Shown: positions 1-9,090, numbered from the stretch's first letter. The stretch is 64,000 bases of DNA from Burkholderiales bacterium 70-64 (GCA_001898645.1 MKUQ01000040.1:1-64000); one strand, 5' to 3'. Numbers and translations: made by a program. Notes: generated by a model not told the origin, from the sequence alone.

Positions 1-135
1 GACGTGGAAGGCGCGCGCACCGAGCTGCCGTTCCCGCACAAGTACGGCGCCGATACCCGGCGCGTGCTGGCCGAGGCGGGCATCGGCGACGACGAGTACA
101 CAACGTTGCGATCGCAGAACGTGGTCGCGGACTGA
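1..135 (+). CDS. C-terminus of a CaiB/BaiF family III CoA-transferase (5' truncated by window)
   Basis: The open frame runs from base 1 to a TGA at 133-135 and gives 44 residues. They resemble the usual C-terminal tail of family III acyl-CoA transferases: a GADTRRVLAEAGIGDDEY segment followed by a short LR..NVV end. Such enzymes move CoA between organic acids. The gene ends 25 bases before the SDR start and is probably the upstream member of the same operon. Only the tail is visible, so the call rests on a short match and could be wrong. Confidence 0.6.
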   Translation, partial: DVEGARTELPFPHKYGADTRRVLAEAGIGDDEYTTLRSQNVVAD

Positions 136-160
136 AATCCATCCAGAAAGGGGAAACACA

Positions 161-985
161 ATGCAGAGACTCCAGGGCAAGGTCGCGATCGTCACCGGTT
201 CGGGCCGCGGCATCGGCCAGGCCATCGCGGTGAAACTGGCCAGCGACGGCGCGCGCGTGATCGTCAACGATCTCGATGCCGCACCGGCCGAGGAAACCAT
301 CGGCCGCATCCGGCAGGCCGGCGGCGAAGCGGCCGCATGCCTGGGCGACGTGACCGCGCCGGACTTCGGCCAGCGCATCGTCGCCACGGCGCTCGAGCGC
401 TTCGGCGGCCTCGACATCATCGTCAACAACGCCGGCTACGCCTGGGACAACGTGGTCCAGAAGATGACCGACGAGCAGTGGTACGCGATGCTCGACGTCC
501 ACGCGACCGCGCCGTTCCGCATCCTGCGCGCCGCTGCCGACCACATCCGCGAGGCCGCGAAGAAGGAGAAGGCCGAAGGCCGCAGCGTGATGCGCAAGGT
601 GGTCAACATCTCGTCGATCGCCATCTACGGCCAGCCCGGACAGCTCGGCTACGCCGCCGGGAAGTCCGCGGTCATCGGCATGACCAAGACCATGGCCAAG
701 GAGTGGGGCCGCTACAACGTCAACGTCAACTGCGTCGCGTTCGGCCTGATCCACACCCGGATGACGCAGCCCATGGGCTCCGGCGAGGCGGTCGCGCGCA
801 TCGGCGAGCGCGAATTCAAGATCGGCATCCAGCCGGAATTCCTGGAGCACATGAACCGGTCGATCCCGCTCGGCCGCGGCGGCACGCCCGAGGAAGCCGC
901 CGGCGCCGTCTACCTGATGTGCATCCCCGAATCCGACTACATCACCGGCCAGATGGTGCTGGCGAGCGGCGGATTCGTCATGTAG
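161..985 (+). CDS. SDR-family NAD(P)-dependent oxidoreductase (FabG-like)
   Basis: This 274-residue protein is a classical short-chain dehydrogenase. The N-terminal TGSGRGIG (residues 12-19) is the cofactor-binding glycine motif. NNAG follows near residue 89, and the catalytic set is Ser152, Tyr164 and Lys168 (YAAGK). The C-terminal ITGQMVLASGG is typical of the fold. A ribosome site AAAGGGG lies 8-14 bases before the ATG. It follows a CoA-transferase and precedes binding proteins and a hydroxyacyl-CoA dehydrogenase, so it probably oxidises or reduces a hydroxy/oxo-acyl intermediate. The substrate cannot be read from sequence. An insertion around residues 125-140 (KKEKAEGRS) is slightly longer than in FabG itself. 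Confidence 0.85.
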   Translation: MQRLQGKVAIVTGSGRGIGQAIAVKLASDGARVIVNDLDAAPAEETIGRIRQAGGEAAACLGDVTAPDFGQRIVATALERFGGLDIIVNNAGYAWDNVVQKMTDEQWYAMLDVHATAPFRILRAAADHIREAAKKEKAEGRSVMRKVVNISSIAIYGQPGQLGYAAGKSAVIGMTKTMAKEWGRYNVNVNCVAFGLIHTRMTQPMGSGEAVARIGEREFKIGIQPEFLEHMNRSIPLGRGGTPEEAAGAVYLMCIPESDYITGQMVLASGGFVM

Positions 986-1051
986 CGCAACGAGGGCCCG
1001 CGGCCCGGAATCACTACACCTGACTACAACGACCAGAGAGGAGACGAAGAC

Positions 1052-2056
1052 ATGAGCACGAACGAACGGACCGCGCTCGGGCGGGTATTGGGCGCATTGT
1101 CGAGAACGGCCCTGGTGATCGCCGCTGCGGCGGCCACCTGCATTGCCCAGGCGCAGCCCTGGCCCGCGAAGAACGTGTCGATCATCGTGCCCTACCCGCC
1201 GGGCAGCGGGCCGGACGTCCTGGCGCGTGCGCTCGCCGAGCGGCTGTCCACGACGACCGGCAAGCCGGTGATCGTCGACAACCGCGCCGGCGCCAACGCC
1301 ATCATCGGCTCCGAGGCGGTGGCGAAGGCGGCGCCGGACGGCCATACCTTGCTGCTGGTCGACCGGCTGACCCTGTCGGTGAACCCGCTGCTCTACTCGC
1401 GGCTCCCGTACAGCCCGCAGCAATTGACCGGCATCTCCGAGATCGCACGCGTGAACCTCCTGTGGGTCGCGCGCAGCGACGCCCCGTACACGACCTGGGC
1501 CGACATGGCCGCTTACGCGCGCAAGGGAAGCGATCCGGTCGCGGTGGGGACCGGCGGGCCGGGCAGCGTCCATCACCTGAGCCTCGAGCTGGTCAAGCGC
1601 CAGCTCGGTGCCTCGATGACGCACGTCCCCTATCGCGGCGTCGCGCCGGCCGTCATGGGCCTGCTCGCCGGCGACGTCCAGGGCGTGATCACCGGCCCGG
1701 AAACCGTGGTCGAGCACATCCGCGCCGGCAAGCTGCGCGCGCTCGCGGTCGGGGCCGAGCAGCGGCTGCCGCTGCTGCCGGACGTGCCGACCCTGAAGGA
1801 AGTGGGCGCGCCCGCCGACCTGCTCATCTCCACCTACTTCACCCTGCACGCTCCCGCGGCCACCCCGAAGGCGACCGTCGACGCCATCCATGCCGCGGTC
1901 GCCCCGATCCTGGCCGAGCCCGAGTTCGTCAAGCGATTCGCCGGGCGCGGCCTCATCGTGGGCGCGAGCGAACCGTCCAACGTCGAGGCCGGCATCAGCG
2001 CGGACAGCACCAGGCTGGCCAAGGTCATCCGGGAGGCCGGAATCAGGCTCGATTGA
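1052..2056 (+). CDS. Bug-family (TctC-like) tripartite tricarboxylate transporter substrate-binding protein
   Basis: This 334-residue secreted protein has an N-terminal hydrophobic signal (about residues 12-34, ending AQA-QPWPAKN). The Bug/TctC hallmarks follow: VSIIVPYPPGSGPDVLARALA, VIVDNRAGANAIIGSEAVAKAAPDGHTLL, and a late HIRAGKLRALAV..RLPLLPDVPT block. Family members bind carboxylates or other small organic acids in the periplasm. No TctA/TctB membrane partners lie in the window, as is common for the many orphan Bug proteins of Burkholderiales. GAGAGGAGACGAAGAC is a strong ribosome site. It is the first of two tandem paralogues. Confidence 0.9.
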   Translation: MSTNERTALGRVLGALSRTALVIAAAAATCIAQAQPWPAKNVSIIVPYPPGSGPDVLARALAERLSTTTGKPVIVDNRAGANAIIGSEAVAKAAPDGHTLLLVDRLTLSVNPLLYSRLPYSPQQLTGISEIARVNLLWVARSDAPYTTWADMAAYARKGSDPVAVGTGGPGSVHHLSLELVKRQLGASMTHVPYRGVAPAVMGLLAGDVQGVITGPETVVEHIRAGKLRALAVGAEQRLPLLPDVPTLKEVGAPADLLISTYFTLHAPAATPKATVDAIHAAVAPILAEPEFVKRFAGRGLIVGASEPSNVEAGISADSTRLAKVIREAGIRLD

Positions 2057-2082
2057 AGTCCTCGACTGCACGGGAGGCCCCC

Positions 2083-3090
2083 ATGAAGACGCAATCACCG
2101 GCCGCGAGGCCGAGGGCCGCGGCCAGCCTGGCGATCGCCGCGATCGTCGCAGCCGCGGCGCTGATCAACCCGACCGCCGAGGCCCAGCAGTGGCCGTCGA
2201 AGAACGTGCAGATCATCGTGCCCGCCCCGCCGGGCGGCGGGCCCGACCTGCTGGCACGCGCGCTCGCCGAGCGGCTGTCGGCCCGTACCGGCAAGGCCGT
2301 CGTGGTCGAGAACCGGCCCGGCGCCAATGCAATCATCGGCATCCAGACGACCGCGAACTCGACGCCGGACGGTCATACCCTGCTGCTCGTCGACCGGCTG
2401 ATCCTGGCCGTGAACCCGCTGCTGTACGCCAAGCTGCCGTACGACACGCGGCAACTCACCGGCATCACCGAAGTCGCGCGCGTCAATCTGCTGTGGGTAG
2501 CGCGTACGGACGCTCCGTACAAGACCTGGGGCGAAATGGTCACCCGGATGCAGGAGCGCCGTGAGCCCATCACGGTCGGCACTTCGGCGCCCGGCAGCGC
2601 CCCCCACCTGAGCCTCGAGCTGATCCGCCAGCACCTGGGGGGCGCTTCGTTGACGGCGGTGCCGTACCGCGGCGTATCGCAGGCGGTGGTGGGCCTTCTT
2701 GCCGGCGACGTCCAGGGGATGATCACCGGCCCGGTGCCGGTGCTCGAGCACATCCGTGCCGGCAAGCTGCGTGGGCTGGCCGTCGGGGCCGACACCCGCA
2801 TGCCGCTACTGCCGGACGTGCCCACCCTGCGGGAGCTCGGCCTGCCCGACGATCTGCTGATCCCCACCTATTTCACCCTGCACGCGCCGGCGGCGACTCC
2901 CGCAGCGACGGTGGAGGCGATCCGGGCTGCAGTCGCCCCCATTCTCGGCGATCCGGATTTCGCCGGCCAGTTCGCGGGGCGCGGACTGGCCGTCAAGGCC
3001 AGCTCGCCGGCCGAGGTGGAGGCAGGCATCGCCGCCGACGGCGCGCGGGTAGCGAAAGTGATCCGCGATGCCGGAATCAAGCTCGAGTGA
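2083..3090 (+). CDS. Bug-family (TctC-like) substrate-binding protein, tandem paralogue
   Basis: This 335-residue protein closely follows the preceding gene in sequence: same IIVPAPPGGGPDLLARALAERLS opening, same GHTLLLVDRL and RVNLLWVAR blocks, same HIRAGKLRGLAVGA end. The two look like a local duplication. The start is placed at ATG 2083, after CGGGAGGCCCCC, because a typical signal peptide begins there (hydrophobic to about residue 37, ending AEAQQ). A longer in-frame extension upstream would overlap the previous gene and is rejected. Its predicted role is periplasmic capture of an organic acid. The pair may differ in ligand preference, which is not visible in the sequence. Confidence 0.9.
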   Translation: MKTQSPAARPRAAASLAIAAIVAAAALINPTAEAQQWPSKNVQIIVPAPPGGGPDLLARALAERLSARTGKAVVVENRPGANAIIGIQTTANSTPDGHTLLLVDRLILAVNPLLYAKLPYDTRQLTGITEVARVNLLWVARTDAPYKTWGEMVTRMQERREPITVGTSAPGSAPHLSLELIRQHLGGASLTAVPYRGVSQAVVGLLAGDVQGMITGPVPVLEHIRAGKLRGLAVGADTRMPLLPDVPTLRELGLPDDLLIPTYFTLHAPAATPAATVEAIRAAVAPILGDPDFAGQFAGRGLAVKASSPAEVEAGIAADGARVAKVIRDAGIKLE

Positions 3091-3102
3091 CGAAGGCCAC
3101 AC

Positions 3103-4179
3103 ATGAAAGTCACCGTGCTCGGCGGCGGCCACGGCGGTCATGCCGCGGCCGCCGACTTCGCGCTGCAAGGCCATGAGGTGGCGTTCTGGCGGCGCGACGC
3201 GGCAGCATTGGCCGGGTTGCGCACCGCGCCGCAACTGACCTGGATCGACGCGGACGGGGAACGGCAGGCGACGCTGCGCCTCGCGACATCCGACCTCGGC
3301 GAGGCGATGCGCGATGCCGAGCTCGTCGTGGCCGCGATGCCGGCCACGGCGCACGAGGATCTCGCGCGAGCGCTCGCTCCTCACCTTCGCGACGGCCAGG
3401 TCGTCTACCTGCCCCCCGGAACGTTCGGCAGCTATCTGATCGCACGGCGCGTCAGGGAGCACGGCTGCACGGCCCGCGTCAGCTTCGCCGAGACCGGCAC
3501 CCTGCCCTATCTCGCGCGCAAGCAGGGCCCCTCGTGCGTTCGCGTGTCCGCGACCGCCACCAACCTGCCCACCGGCGTGTTCCCCGCGTCGGACATGCAG
3601 CGCGCGCTGGCCATCATCCGGCAGGCCTATCCGTGCGCGCATCCGGTCGAGGACGCGCTGTCGGCGGCCCTGCTGAACGCAGGACCGGTCATCCATCCGC
3701 CACTGATCCTCCTGAACGCGGGCCCGCTGAACCGATCGCGGGATTTCGACATCCACAACGAAGGGACGCAGCCGGTCGTGCGGCGCGTGGCCGAGCGCCT
3801 CGACCGCGAGCGGATCGCGACGCGCGAGGCGCTGGGCTATCGATCGCATCACTATCCGCTGCGCGACCACTACGAGGGGCGCGACTGGATGTACGGCCCG
3901 CGGTCGCGCTCCAGCCTGGTCGAAAGCGGAGACTGGCGCGAGCCCGTCGACCTGTTCTCGCATCGCTACATGCGCGAGGACGTGGCGCTGGGGCTGGCGT
4001 TCCTGGTCTCCGTCGCCGGCTGGGCCGGCTGCGAAGTGCCGGTGGCCCGCGCGCTGCTCGAGATCGCCGGAGCGCTGTGCGACGAGAGATTCGAAGACGG
4101 AGAAAGGTCGCTGCATCGCCTGGGGCTGGCCCGGCACGGCCGGGAACAGATGAGCCGCTTGCTGCAGCACGGCTTCTGA
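3103..4179 (+). CDS. NAD/NADP octopine/nopaline dehydrogenase-family protein
   Basis: This 358-residue protein starts with the Rossmann motif VTVLGGGHGGHAAAADFALQGHEV (glycines at residues 7-12). The C-terminal half carries NAGPVIHPPLILLNAGP and an HNEGTQP segment, which match the opine dehydrogenase C-terminal domain. Such enzymes reductively condense, or oxidatively split, an amino acid and a 2-oxo acid through a secondary amine. The gene sits 12 bases after a binding-protein gene and 19 bases before a hydroxyacyl-CoA dehydrogenase gene. Its presence beside amine-related genes further downstream suggests an N-alkylated amino acid or opine-like substrate, which is inference. Confidence 0.8.
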   Translation: MKVTVLGGGHGGHAAAADFALQGHEVAFWRRDAAALAGLRTAPQLTWIDADGERQATLRLATSDLGEAMRDAELVVAAMPATAHEDLARALAPHLRDGQVVYLPPGTFGSYLIARRVREHGCTARVSFAETGTLPYLARKQGPSCVRVSATATNLPTGVFPASDMQRALAIIRQAYPCAHPVEDALSAALLNAGPVIHPPLILLNAGPLNRSRDFDIHNEGTQPVVRRVAERLDRERIATREALGYRSHHYPLRDHYEGRDWMYGPRSRSSLVESGDWREPVDLFSHRYMREDVALGLAFLVSVAGWAGCEVPVARALLEIAGALCDERFEDGERSLHRLGLARHGREQMSRLLQHGF

Positions 4180-4198
4180 CGAACAGACGGAGGCCGCC

Positions 4199-5260
4199 AT
4201 GCCGGCATTGATCGGACTGATCGGCGCAGGGCGTATGGGGCGCGGCATCGCCCAGGCGTTCGCGTTCGCCGGACACGAAGCGATCCTGATCGACATCAAG
4301 CGGCGTCCGGCCGACCAGGTCGACGCCCTGCGGCGCGAATGCCTCGCGGAGATCGATGCCGGGGTGTCGATGATGGCCCGGCTCGGCGCCATCGCGGATC
4401 AGGACCGCGCCCGGGTGCTCGAGCGCACGCGCTTCGCGGCCTGGGCCGACGCTCCCGAGGCGCTCGGCCGTTGCGACGTGCTGTTCGAATGCGTGCCCGA
4501 AACGCTCGAGGCCAAGCGCTCGGCGTTCGCCGCCGCCTGCCCCGCCATCCGCGACGACGCGGTGATCGCCTCGACCACCTCGACGATGCTCTCATCGGAC
4601 CTCGCCGCGCTGGTCGGCCGCCCCGAGCGCTTCCTGAACGCGCACTGGCTCAACCCCGCGTTCCTGGTGCCCATCGTCGAGCTGTCGCCGCACGCCACCA
4701 CCAGCCCGCAAGCATTGCAGGCGCTGGAATCGATCCTGCGGGGAATCGGCAAGCGGCCCGTGCGGTGCGCGACCTCGCCGGGCTACATCGTGCCCAGGCT
4801 GCAATCGCTGATCCTGAACGAGGCGGCGCGGATGGTCGAAGAAGGCGTCGCCTCGCCCGAGCAGATCGACGAGGCGATCCGGCTCGGGTTCGGCTTCCGC
4901 TACGCGACGATGGGTGCGCTCGAGTTCATCGACTTCGGCGGGCTCGACATCCTCTATCACGCGAACCGGTACCTGGAACGCACGCTGGGCGAGCGCTATC
5001 GCCTGGCTCCGGTGGTCGAGCGCTACATGGCCGAAGGCCGTCTCGGCGTGCGCACCGGTCGCGGGTTCTACAGCTACGGCGAGCGCGATCTCGCCGATTA
5101 CCGGTTCGAGGTCTGCCGGCGCCAGTTCCGGCTCCTCGAGCAGCTCGGCGCCGCGCCGCAGGCCGACGCCGCCTTGCGTTCCCCCGGCTCCCCCGCGGCG
5201 CCGGGGGCCACGACCCCGCAGCCCGACGGGCTGCCTGCCCACCGGAGTCCGAAGCCATGA
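4199..5260 (+). CDS. 3-hydroxyacyl-CoA dehydrogenase family protein
   Basis: This 353-residue protein has the NAD-binding motif GLIGAGRMGRGIAQAFAFAGHEAILID (GAGRMG at residues 8-13). A central TSTMLSSDLAALVGRPERFLNAHWLNP segment carries the family's conserved His, and the C-terminal helical domain ends with GRLGVRTGRGFYSYG. It should oxidise a 3-hydroxyacyl-CoA or a related beta-hydroxy acid with NAD+. The last 40 residues are proline- and alanine-rich and probably disordered. The stop codon overlaps the next ATG (ATGA), so translation of the downstream binding protein is likely coupled. Carnitine or hydroxyacid dehydrogenase activity is an alternative within the same family. Confidence 0.8.
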   Translation: MPALIGLIGAGRMGRGIAQAFAFAGHEAILIDIKRRPADQVDALRRECLAEIDAGVSMMARLGAIADQDRARVLERTRFAAWADAPEALGRCDVLFECVPETLEAKRSAFAAACPAIRDDAVIASTTSTMLSSDLAALVGRPERFLNAHWLNPAFLVPIVELSPHATTSPQALQALESILRGIGKRPVRCATSPGYIVPRLQSLILNEAARMVEEGVASPEQIDEAIRLGFGFRYATMGALEFIDFGGLDILYHANRYLERTLGERYRLAPVVERYMAEGRLGVRTGRGFYSYGERDLADYRFEVCRRQFRLLEQLGAAPQADAALRSPGSPAAPGATTPQPDGLPAHRSPKP

Positions 5261-6228
5261 AATCGTCGATACGCCGGATGCTCGCCGCAGCGGCGCTGCT
5301 GCTGATCTCCGCGGCCGCGCCCGCGCAGGACATCCAGAGCAAGCCGATCCGCATCGTGGTGCCGTTTCCTCCCGGCGGCATCGCCGACGGCCTCGCGCGA
5401 GGGCTGGCCGAGCGCATGGGGAAGAACATGCGCCAGACGGTCGTCGTCGACAACCGCCCCGGCGGCAACACCATCATCGCGGCCGAGGCCGTGAGCACGG
5501 CGGCGCCGGACGGCCACACGCTGATGATGGCGACCGACGCCACGCTGTCGGTCCTCCCGCTGATCTACAGCAAGCTGCCGTTCGATCCCGCGGCGCTCGT
5601 TCCCGTGAGCATCGTCGCGCACACCACCGAGTTTCTCGTGGTGACCGCGGACGTGCCGGCCAGCGACGTCGCCGGGCTCGTGCGCCTGGCCAGGGACAAG
5701 CCGGGCACCCTCTCCTACGGTTCGCAGGGGCTGGGCAGCAACGGCCACCTGGCCGGGGCGACCTTCGCCAGGATGGCCGGCGTCGAGCTGACGCACGTTC
5801 CGTACAAGGGCCTGATCGACGTCGTCAATGCGATGCTGGGCAATCACACCCAGATCGTGTTCGCAGGCGTGCTCCCGATGCTGCCTCATATCCGGGCCGG
5901 CAAGCTCAGGCCGCTGGCGGTGATCGACACGAAACGCTCGCCGCTGCTCCCCGACGTCCCGACGATCGCCGAAGCCGGATTTCCGGCGCTCGAGTCGATG
6001 GCCTGGTTCGGGCTGGTCGCACCGCCGCACACGCCGAAGGCGATCGTCGACCGGCTGGCTGCCGAGGTGCGCCGCGTCGTCGACGACACCGAGTTCCGCC
6101 AGAAGTACATCGTCGACGTCGGCCTGACGGCGGTCGGCAGCGGACCGTCGGAATTCGCGTCCTTCCTCGCCAGGGATCGCGAGAAATACGTCGTGCAGGT
6201 CCGCAACGCCGGGGTCAGGCTGGACTGA
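5257..6228 (+). CDS. Bug-family (TctC-like) substrate-binding protein
   Basis: This 323-residue protein is the third Bug binding protein in the operon. A signal peptide (residues 1-24, ending APAQD) is followed by KPIRIVVPFPPGGIADGLARGLAERMG, VVVDNRPGGNTIIAAEAV, HVPYKGLIDVVNAMLG and HIRAGKLRPLAV. The ATG at 5257 overlaps the previous stop by four bases. A longer upstream extension in the same frame is antisense-like shadow and is rejected. It is more distant from the two tandem copies at 1052 and 2083 than they are from each other. The predicted role is periplasmic binding of a carboxylate-type ligand. Confidence 0.9.
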   Translation: MKSSIRRMLAAAALLLISAAAPAQDIQSKPIRIVVPFPPGGIADGLARGLAERMGKNMRQTVVVDNRPGGNTIIAAEAVSTAAPDGHTLMMATDATLSVLPLIYSKLPFDPAALVPVSIVAHTTEFLVVTADVPASDVAGLVRLARDKPGTLSYGSQGLGSNGHLAGATFARMAGVELTHVPYKGLIDVVNAMLGNHTQIVFAGVLPMLPHIRAGKLRPLAVIDTKRSPLLPDVPTIAEAGFPALESMAWFGLVAPPHTPKAIVDRLAAEVRRVVDDTEFRQKYIVDVGLTAVGSGPSEFASFLARDREKYVVQVRNAGVRLD

Positions 6229-6236
6229 AGACGGCG

Positions 6237-6279
6237 TGCCGATCCGGGATACCGCATGGGGCGAGGCGCCTCCTAGACT
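6237..6279 (+). promoter_or_regulatory. Predicted AraC/XylS-type promoter S1 (TGCC-N6-GGATA element plus -10)
   Basis: TGCCGATCCGGGATACC at 6237-6253 matches the TGC-N6-GGNTA half-site pattern of XylS/BenR-type activators. A -10-like TAGACT follows at 6274-6279, 20 bases after the element. The same arrangement occurs at 8963, 11951 and 28111. It would start transcription about 60 bases before the permease ATG. No good -35 hexamer is present, which fits activator dependence. Confidence 0.6.
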
Positions 6280-6346
6280 GGCCGCCGAAAGAGACCTCTC
6301 GTCTCTTTGCGCGTTCTCGTCCCGGCGCGTGCGGGAAAGCAGAGCC

Positions 6347-7819
6347 ATGGAAGCGATGAAGGATACGTTGGAGCGCCTCCGGGAGGCCGTCCCCGGCGGT
6401 TCGACCGAACTGCGCCGCGCCACTCTCGGCGCCGGATTCATCACGCTGCTGGTGATCTCGGCGGCCAGCCCGTTGAGCGTGGTCGCCGGCGGCTTCCCGC
6501 TCGGCATCATGCTCGGCAACGGCGCGGGCACCCCGTCGCTGGTGATCGTCGCGCTGGCCCTGTTGCTGCTGTTCGCCGCGGGGTACACCGCGATGGCGAC
6601 CTGCGTGACCAGCGCCGGCGGCTTCTATGCCATGGCCGCACGGGGGCTGGGCGGATCGGCAGGCGGCGTGACGGCCATGATCGCCGTCCTCGGCTACGTG
6701 GCGCTGCAGACGGGGCTCTACGGCCTGCTGGGCGCCGTGACTTCGGAAGCACTCCTGGCGCAGTTCGGCCTGAGCATCCCCTGGTGGAGCTGCGCCTTCG
6801 TCGCCATGGCCACCGTCGCCTGGTTCGGCTATCACCAGATCGACTTCTCGGCCAGGATCCTGGCGTGCTTCGTGGTCGCCGAGTACGCCGTCGTGCTGAC
6901 GCTGGATTTCCTGATCCTCGGGCACGGCGGCGCGCGGGGGATCGACTTCCATTCGTTCGCGCCGCAAGTGGTCTCGGGCGGCAATCCGTTCATCGGGCTG
7001 CTGTTCTGCTTCGCCGCCTTCATCGGGTTCGAAGCGACGACCATCTACGGCGAGGAAGCCAGGGATCCGAAGCGCAGCATCCCGATCGCCACCTACGCGG
7101 CGCTCCTGCTGGTGGGCGGCTTCTACTCCTTCTCCCTGTGGTGCCTGGTGCTCGGCGCCGGCAGCGACGCCGTGGTCGCCACGATCTCCGCGTTGAGCGA
7201 TCCGACCAACTTCATCTACACGATCTCCGACCGGTACGCCAGCCCGCACCTGACCATGGTGCTGCGCGGCATGTTCGTCATGAGCATCTACGCCGGCCTG
7301 GTCGCCTTCCACAACTCGACGGCGCGCTACTTCTTCTCGATGGGGCGCGAGGGCCTGCTGCCGTCGCCTCTCGGTCTAACCCATCCGCAGCACAAGAGTC
7401 CGCACGTCGCCTCGCTGTTCCAGACGCTGGTCTGCGCGACGCTGGTGACCTGCTTCGCGATGGCCGGAGCCGACCCCGTGCTGACGCTCTTCGCCTGGCT
7501 GAGCAACATGGCCACGCTGTGCGTGCTGGCCCTGATGATCGTCACCGCGATTGCGGTGATCGTCTTCTTCCGCGGCGGATCGCATGGGTACGGCGCCGGC
7601 AGGACCCTCTTCCTTCCGGCGCTGGCCTGCGCGGGGCTGTGCGCCGTGCTGGCGCTCGCTGCGGCGAATTTCCACGTGCTGACCGGCGCCAGCACGCGGA
7701 TCTCCATCGCCCTGGTGAGCCTCGTGCCCGTCGCCGGCGTCGCGGGCTGGCTGGCGGCCCGGCGGCTGCTGCAACGCGAACCCGCGCGCTATACGCGCCT
7801 CGGCCAGGATCGAAGCTAG
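6347..7819 (+). CDS. APC-family amino acid/amine permease
   Basis: This 490-residue integral membrane protein has about twelve hydrophobic segments. The APC signature is near the N-terminus: ATLGAGFITLLVISAASPLSVVAGGFPLGIMLGNGAGTP, followed by GGFYAMAARGLGG. The mid-protein GFEATTIYGEEARDPKRSIP is the conserved APC segment. ATG 6347 is chosen because the permease core starts shortly after it; the frame stays open 37 codons further upstream but over the promoter element. The likely role is proton- or cation-coupled uptake of an amino acid, polyamine or ethanolamine-like amine. It is related to the permease at 21417-22934 but clearly diverged from it. Confidence 0.85.
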   Translation: MEAMKDTLERLREAVPGGSTELRRATLGAGFITLLVISAASPLSVVAGGFPLGIMLGNGAGTPSLVIVALALLLLFAAGYTAMATCVTSAGGFYAMAARGLGGSAGGVTAMIAVLGYVALQTGLYGLLGAVTSEALLAQFGLSIPWWSCAFVAMATVAWFGYHQIDFSARILACFVVAEYAVVLTLDFLILGHGGARGIDFHSFAPQVVSGGNPFIGLLFCFAAFIGFEATTIYGEEARDPKRSIPIATYAALLLVGGFYSFSLWCLVLGAGSDAVVATISALSDPTNFIYTISDRYASPHLTMVLRGMFVMSIYAGLVAFHNSTARYFFSMGREGLLPSPLGLTHPQHKSPHVASLFQTLVCATLVTCFAMAGADPVLTLFAWLSNMATLCVLALMIVTAIAVIVFFRGGSHGYGAGRTLFLPALACAGLCAVLALAAANFHVLTGASTRISIALVSLVPVAGVAGWLAARRLLQREPARYTRLGQDRS

Positions 7820-7886
7820 CCTGAACGCGCTCGGGTCGCCGGGCAGCGCGCAGCCGTGCCGCAGGACGCGATGCTGCGCCGCCCGA

Positions 7887-8852
7887 TCACTGGAGCCAAG
7901 CGTCGGCGCGCCGGGTCTGGGACGGTAGCTCGCCGAACAGCTCCCGGTAGTCCACGGCGAAGTGGCTCAGGTGGAGAAACCCCCATCGGGCCGCGGCATC
8001 GCCGATCGGGAGTTTCGCGGAAGTCGTCGACATCAGCTCCCGGCGGACGCCGTTGAGCCGGATCGACCGGATGTAGTTCACCGGCGTCGTCTCGGCGACG
8101 CTGCGGAAGCTGTTCTGGACGGTACGCCGGCTGACGCGAAGACGCTGGCACAGCTCGATCACGTTGGGCGCGTTGGCGGCATCGAGGACGGTCATGCGGT
8201 GACACTTCTCGACGATGAAGCTGCGCAGCGAGCTGGGTTGGCGCTGGGTGCGGTCGCAGGCCGGATCGCTCAGCAACTGCAGGAGCTCCTCGAGCATGGC
8301 CTGCTCGAGCTGCCGTTCCCGGTCCGGCGAGCTCGTCATCTCGTCGTTGGCGAGCGATTCGGAAAACAGGGCCAGCAGGCGCCGGCGCGTCTCGGCGAGC
8401 CGGCGGACCGGCAGGCGGATCACCGGCTGCTTCATCAGGGTCGTGATCTCGGCCGTCCAGGGCGTGCTCGACAGGGCTTCCTCGAAGGCGCCGCGCTCGA
8501 ACGTGATCCCGAGCATGTCCATGTCCATCGGCATGTGGAACATGAACTCCTCGCCGCCGCGAAGCACGAAGATGCTGTTGTCGTCGGCCTCGCGTCCCTG
8601 CATCCGGATCGCTCCGGGAACCAGAAGCGGAACGGCAAAACACACCCTGCGCCGGGGCGCCTCGCCATGCTGCACGACGCGCTGGTTGATCTTCTCGCGA
8701 AAGACATGGAACCGGGGCGTGGCGACCTGCGCCAGCGAGCTGCTGACCGCTCCGGCCGTGATCTGGCTGTAGGTCTGCTTCCAGTCACGTACGGCAGACG
8801 CGTGGAGATGGACATCCTCGAAGCAATCGACCTTGAATCTACAGATCGACAT
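7887..8852 (-). CDS. AraC-family transcriptional regulator (EutR-like architecture)
   Basis: This protein of about 321 residues has an unclassified N-terminal sensing domain and a C-terminal AraC double helix-turn-helix (about residues 215-320; SRRTVQNSFRSVAETTPVNYIRSIRLNGVRREL, then IGDAAARWGFLHLSHFAVDYRELFGELPSQ). The start at 8852 (MSICRFK) is preferred because it aligns with the paralogue at 18687; seven more codons exist upstream. It shares FEDVHLHA, INQRVVQHGEAP and MQGREAD with that paralogue. It is read divergently from the aminotransferase gene. It is a candidate activator for the TGC-N6-GGNTA promoters described here. Confidence 0.85.
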   Translation of the reverse strand: MSICRFKVDCFEDVHLHASAVRDWKQTYSQITAGAVSSSLAQVATPRFHVFREKINQRVVQHGEAPRRRVCFAVPLLVPGAIRMQGREADDNSIFVLRGGEEFMFHMPMDMDMLGITFERGAFEEALSSTPWTAEITTLMKQPVIRLPVRRLAETRRRLLALFSESLANDEMTSSPDRERQLEQAMLEELLQLLSDPACDRTQRQPSSLRSFIVEKCHRMTVLDAANAPNVIELCQRLRVSRRTVQNSFRSVAETTPVNYIRSIRLNGVRRELMSTTSAKLPIGDAAARWGFLHLSHFAVDYRELFGELPSQTRRADAWLQ

Positions 8853-8962
8853 CGTCTCCCCCAAGCCATCCATTTATTCGAAGAATTATTGGGCACTGCT
8901 TCGAACGATCATACATCAGGCCAAACCCGATGGATCGCAGCCGGGCGCTGCGTCTTTCAGGG

Positions 8963-9005
8963 TGCTGATTTGGGCTAACGGATTCGCTGCGGTCGCGTCG
9001 AAACT
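8963..9005 (+). promoter_or_regulatory. Predicted AraC/XylS-type promoter S2
   Basis: TGCTGATTTGGGCTAAC at 8963-8979 fits TGC(C/T)-N6-GG(A/C)TA. GAAACT at 9000-9005, 20 bases downstream, is a weak -10 at the same spacing as in S1 and S4. It lies in the 238-base gap between the divergent AraC gene and the aminotransferase gene. The gap also has two TTCGAA palindromes at 8877-8882 and 8900-8905, of unknown meaning. Confidence 0.5.
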
Positions 9006-9090
9006 GTCCATGCCTGCCCGATCGGGCAACGAGTTTCTCTTTCCTCAGTTCGACGCACCCACGGCGCGCCCTGTCCTGCCCGGAGACCCG

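Noticed and set aside
8877-8905. Two TTCGAA palindromes 23 bases apart as a regulator site
   Set aside because: Six-base palindromes are short, and there is no third copy in front of related genes.
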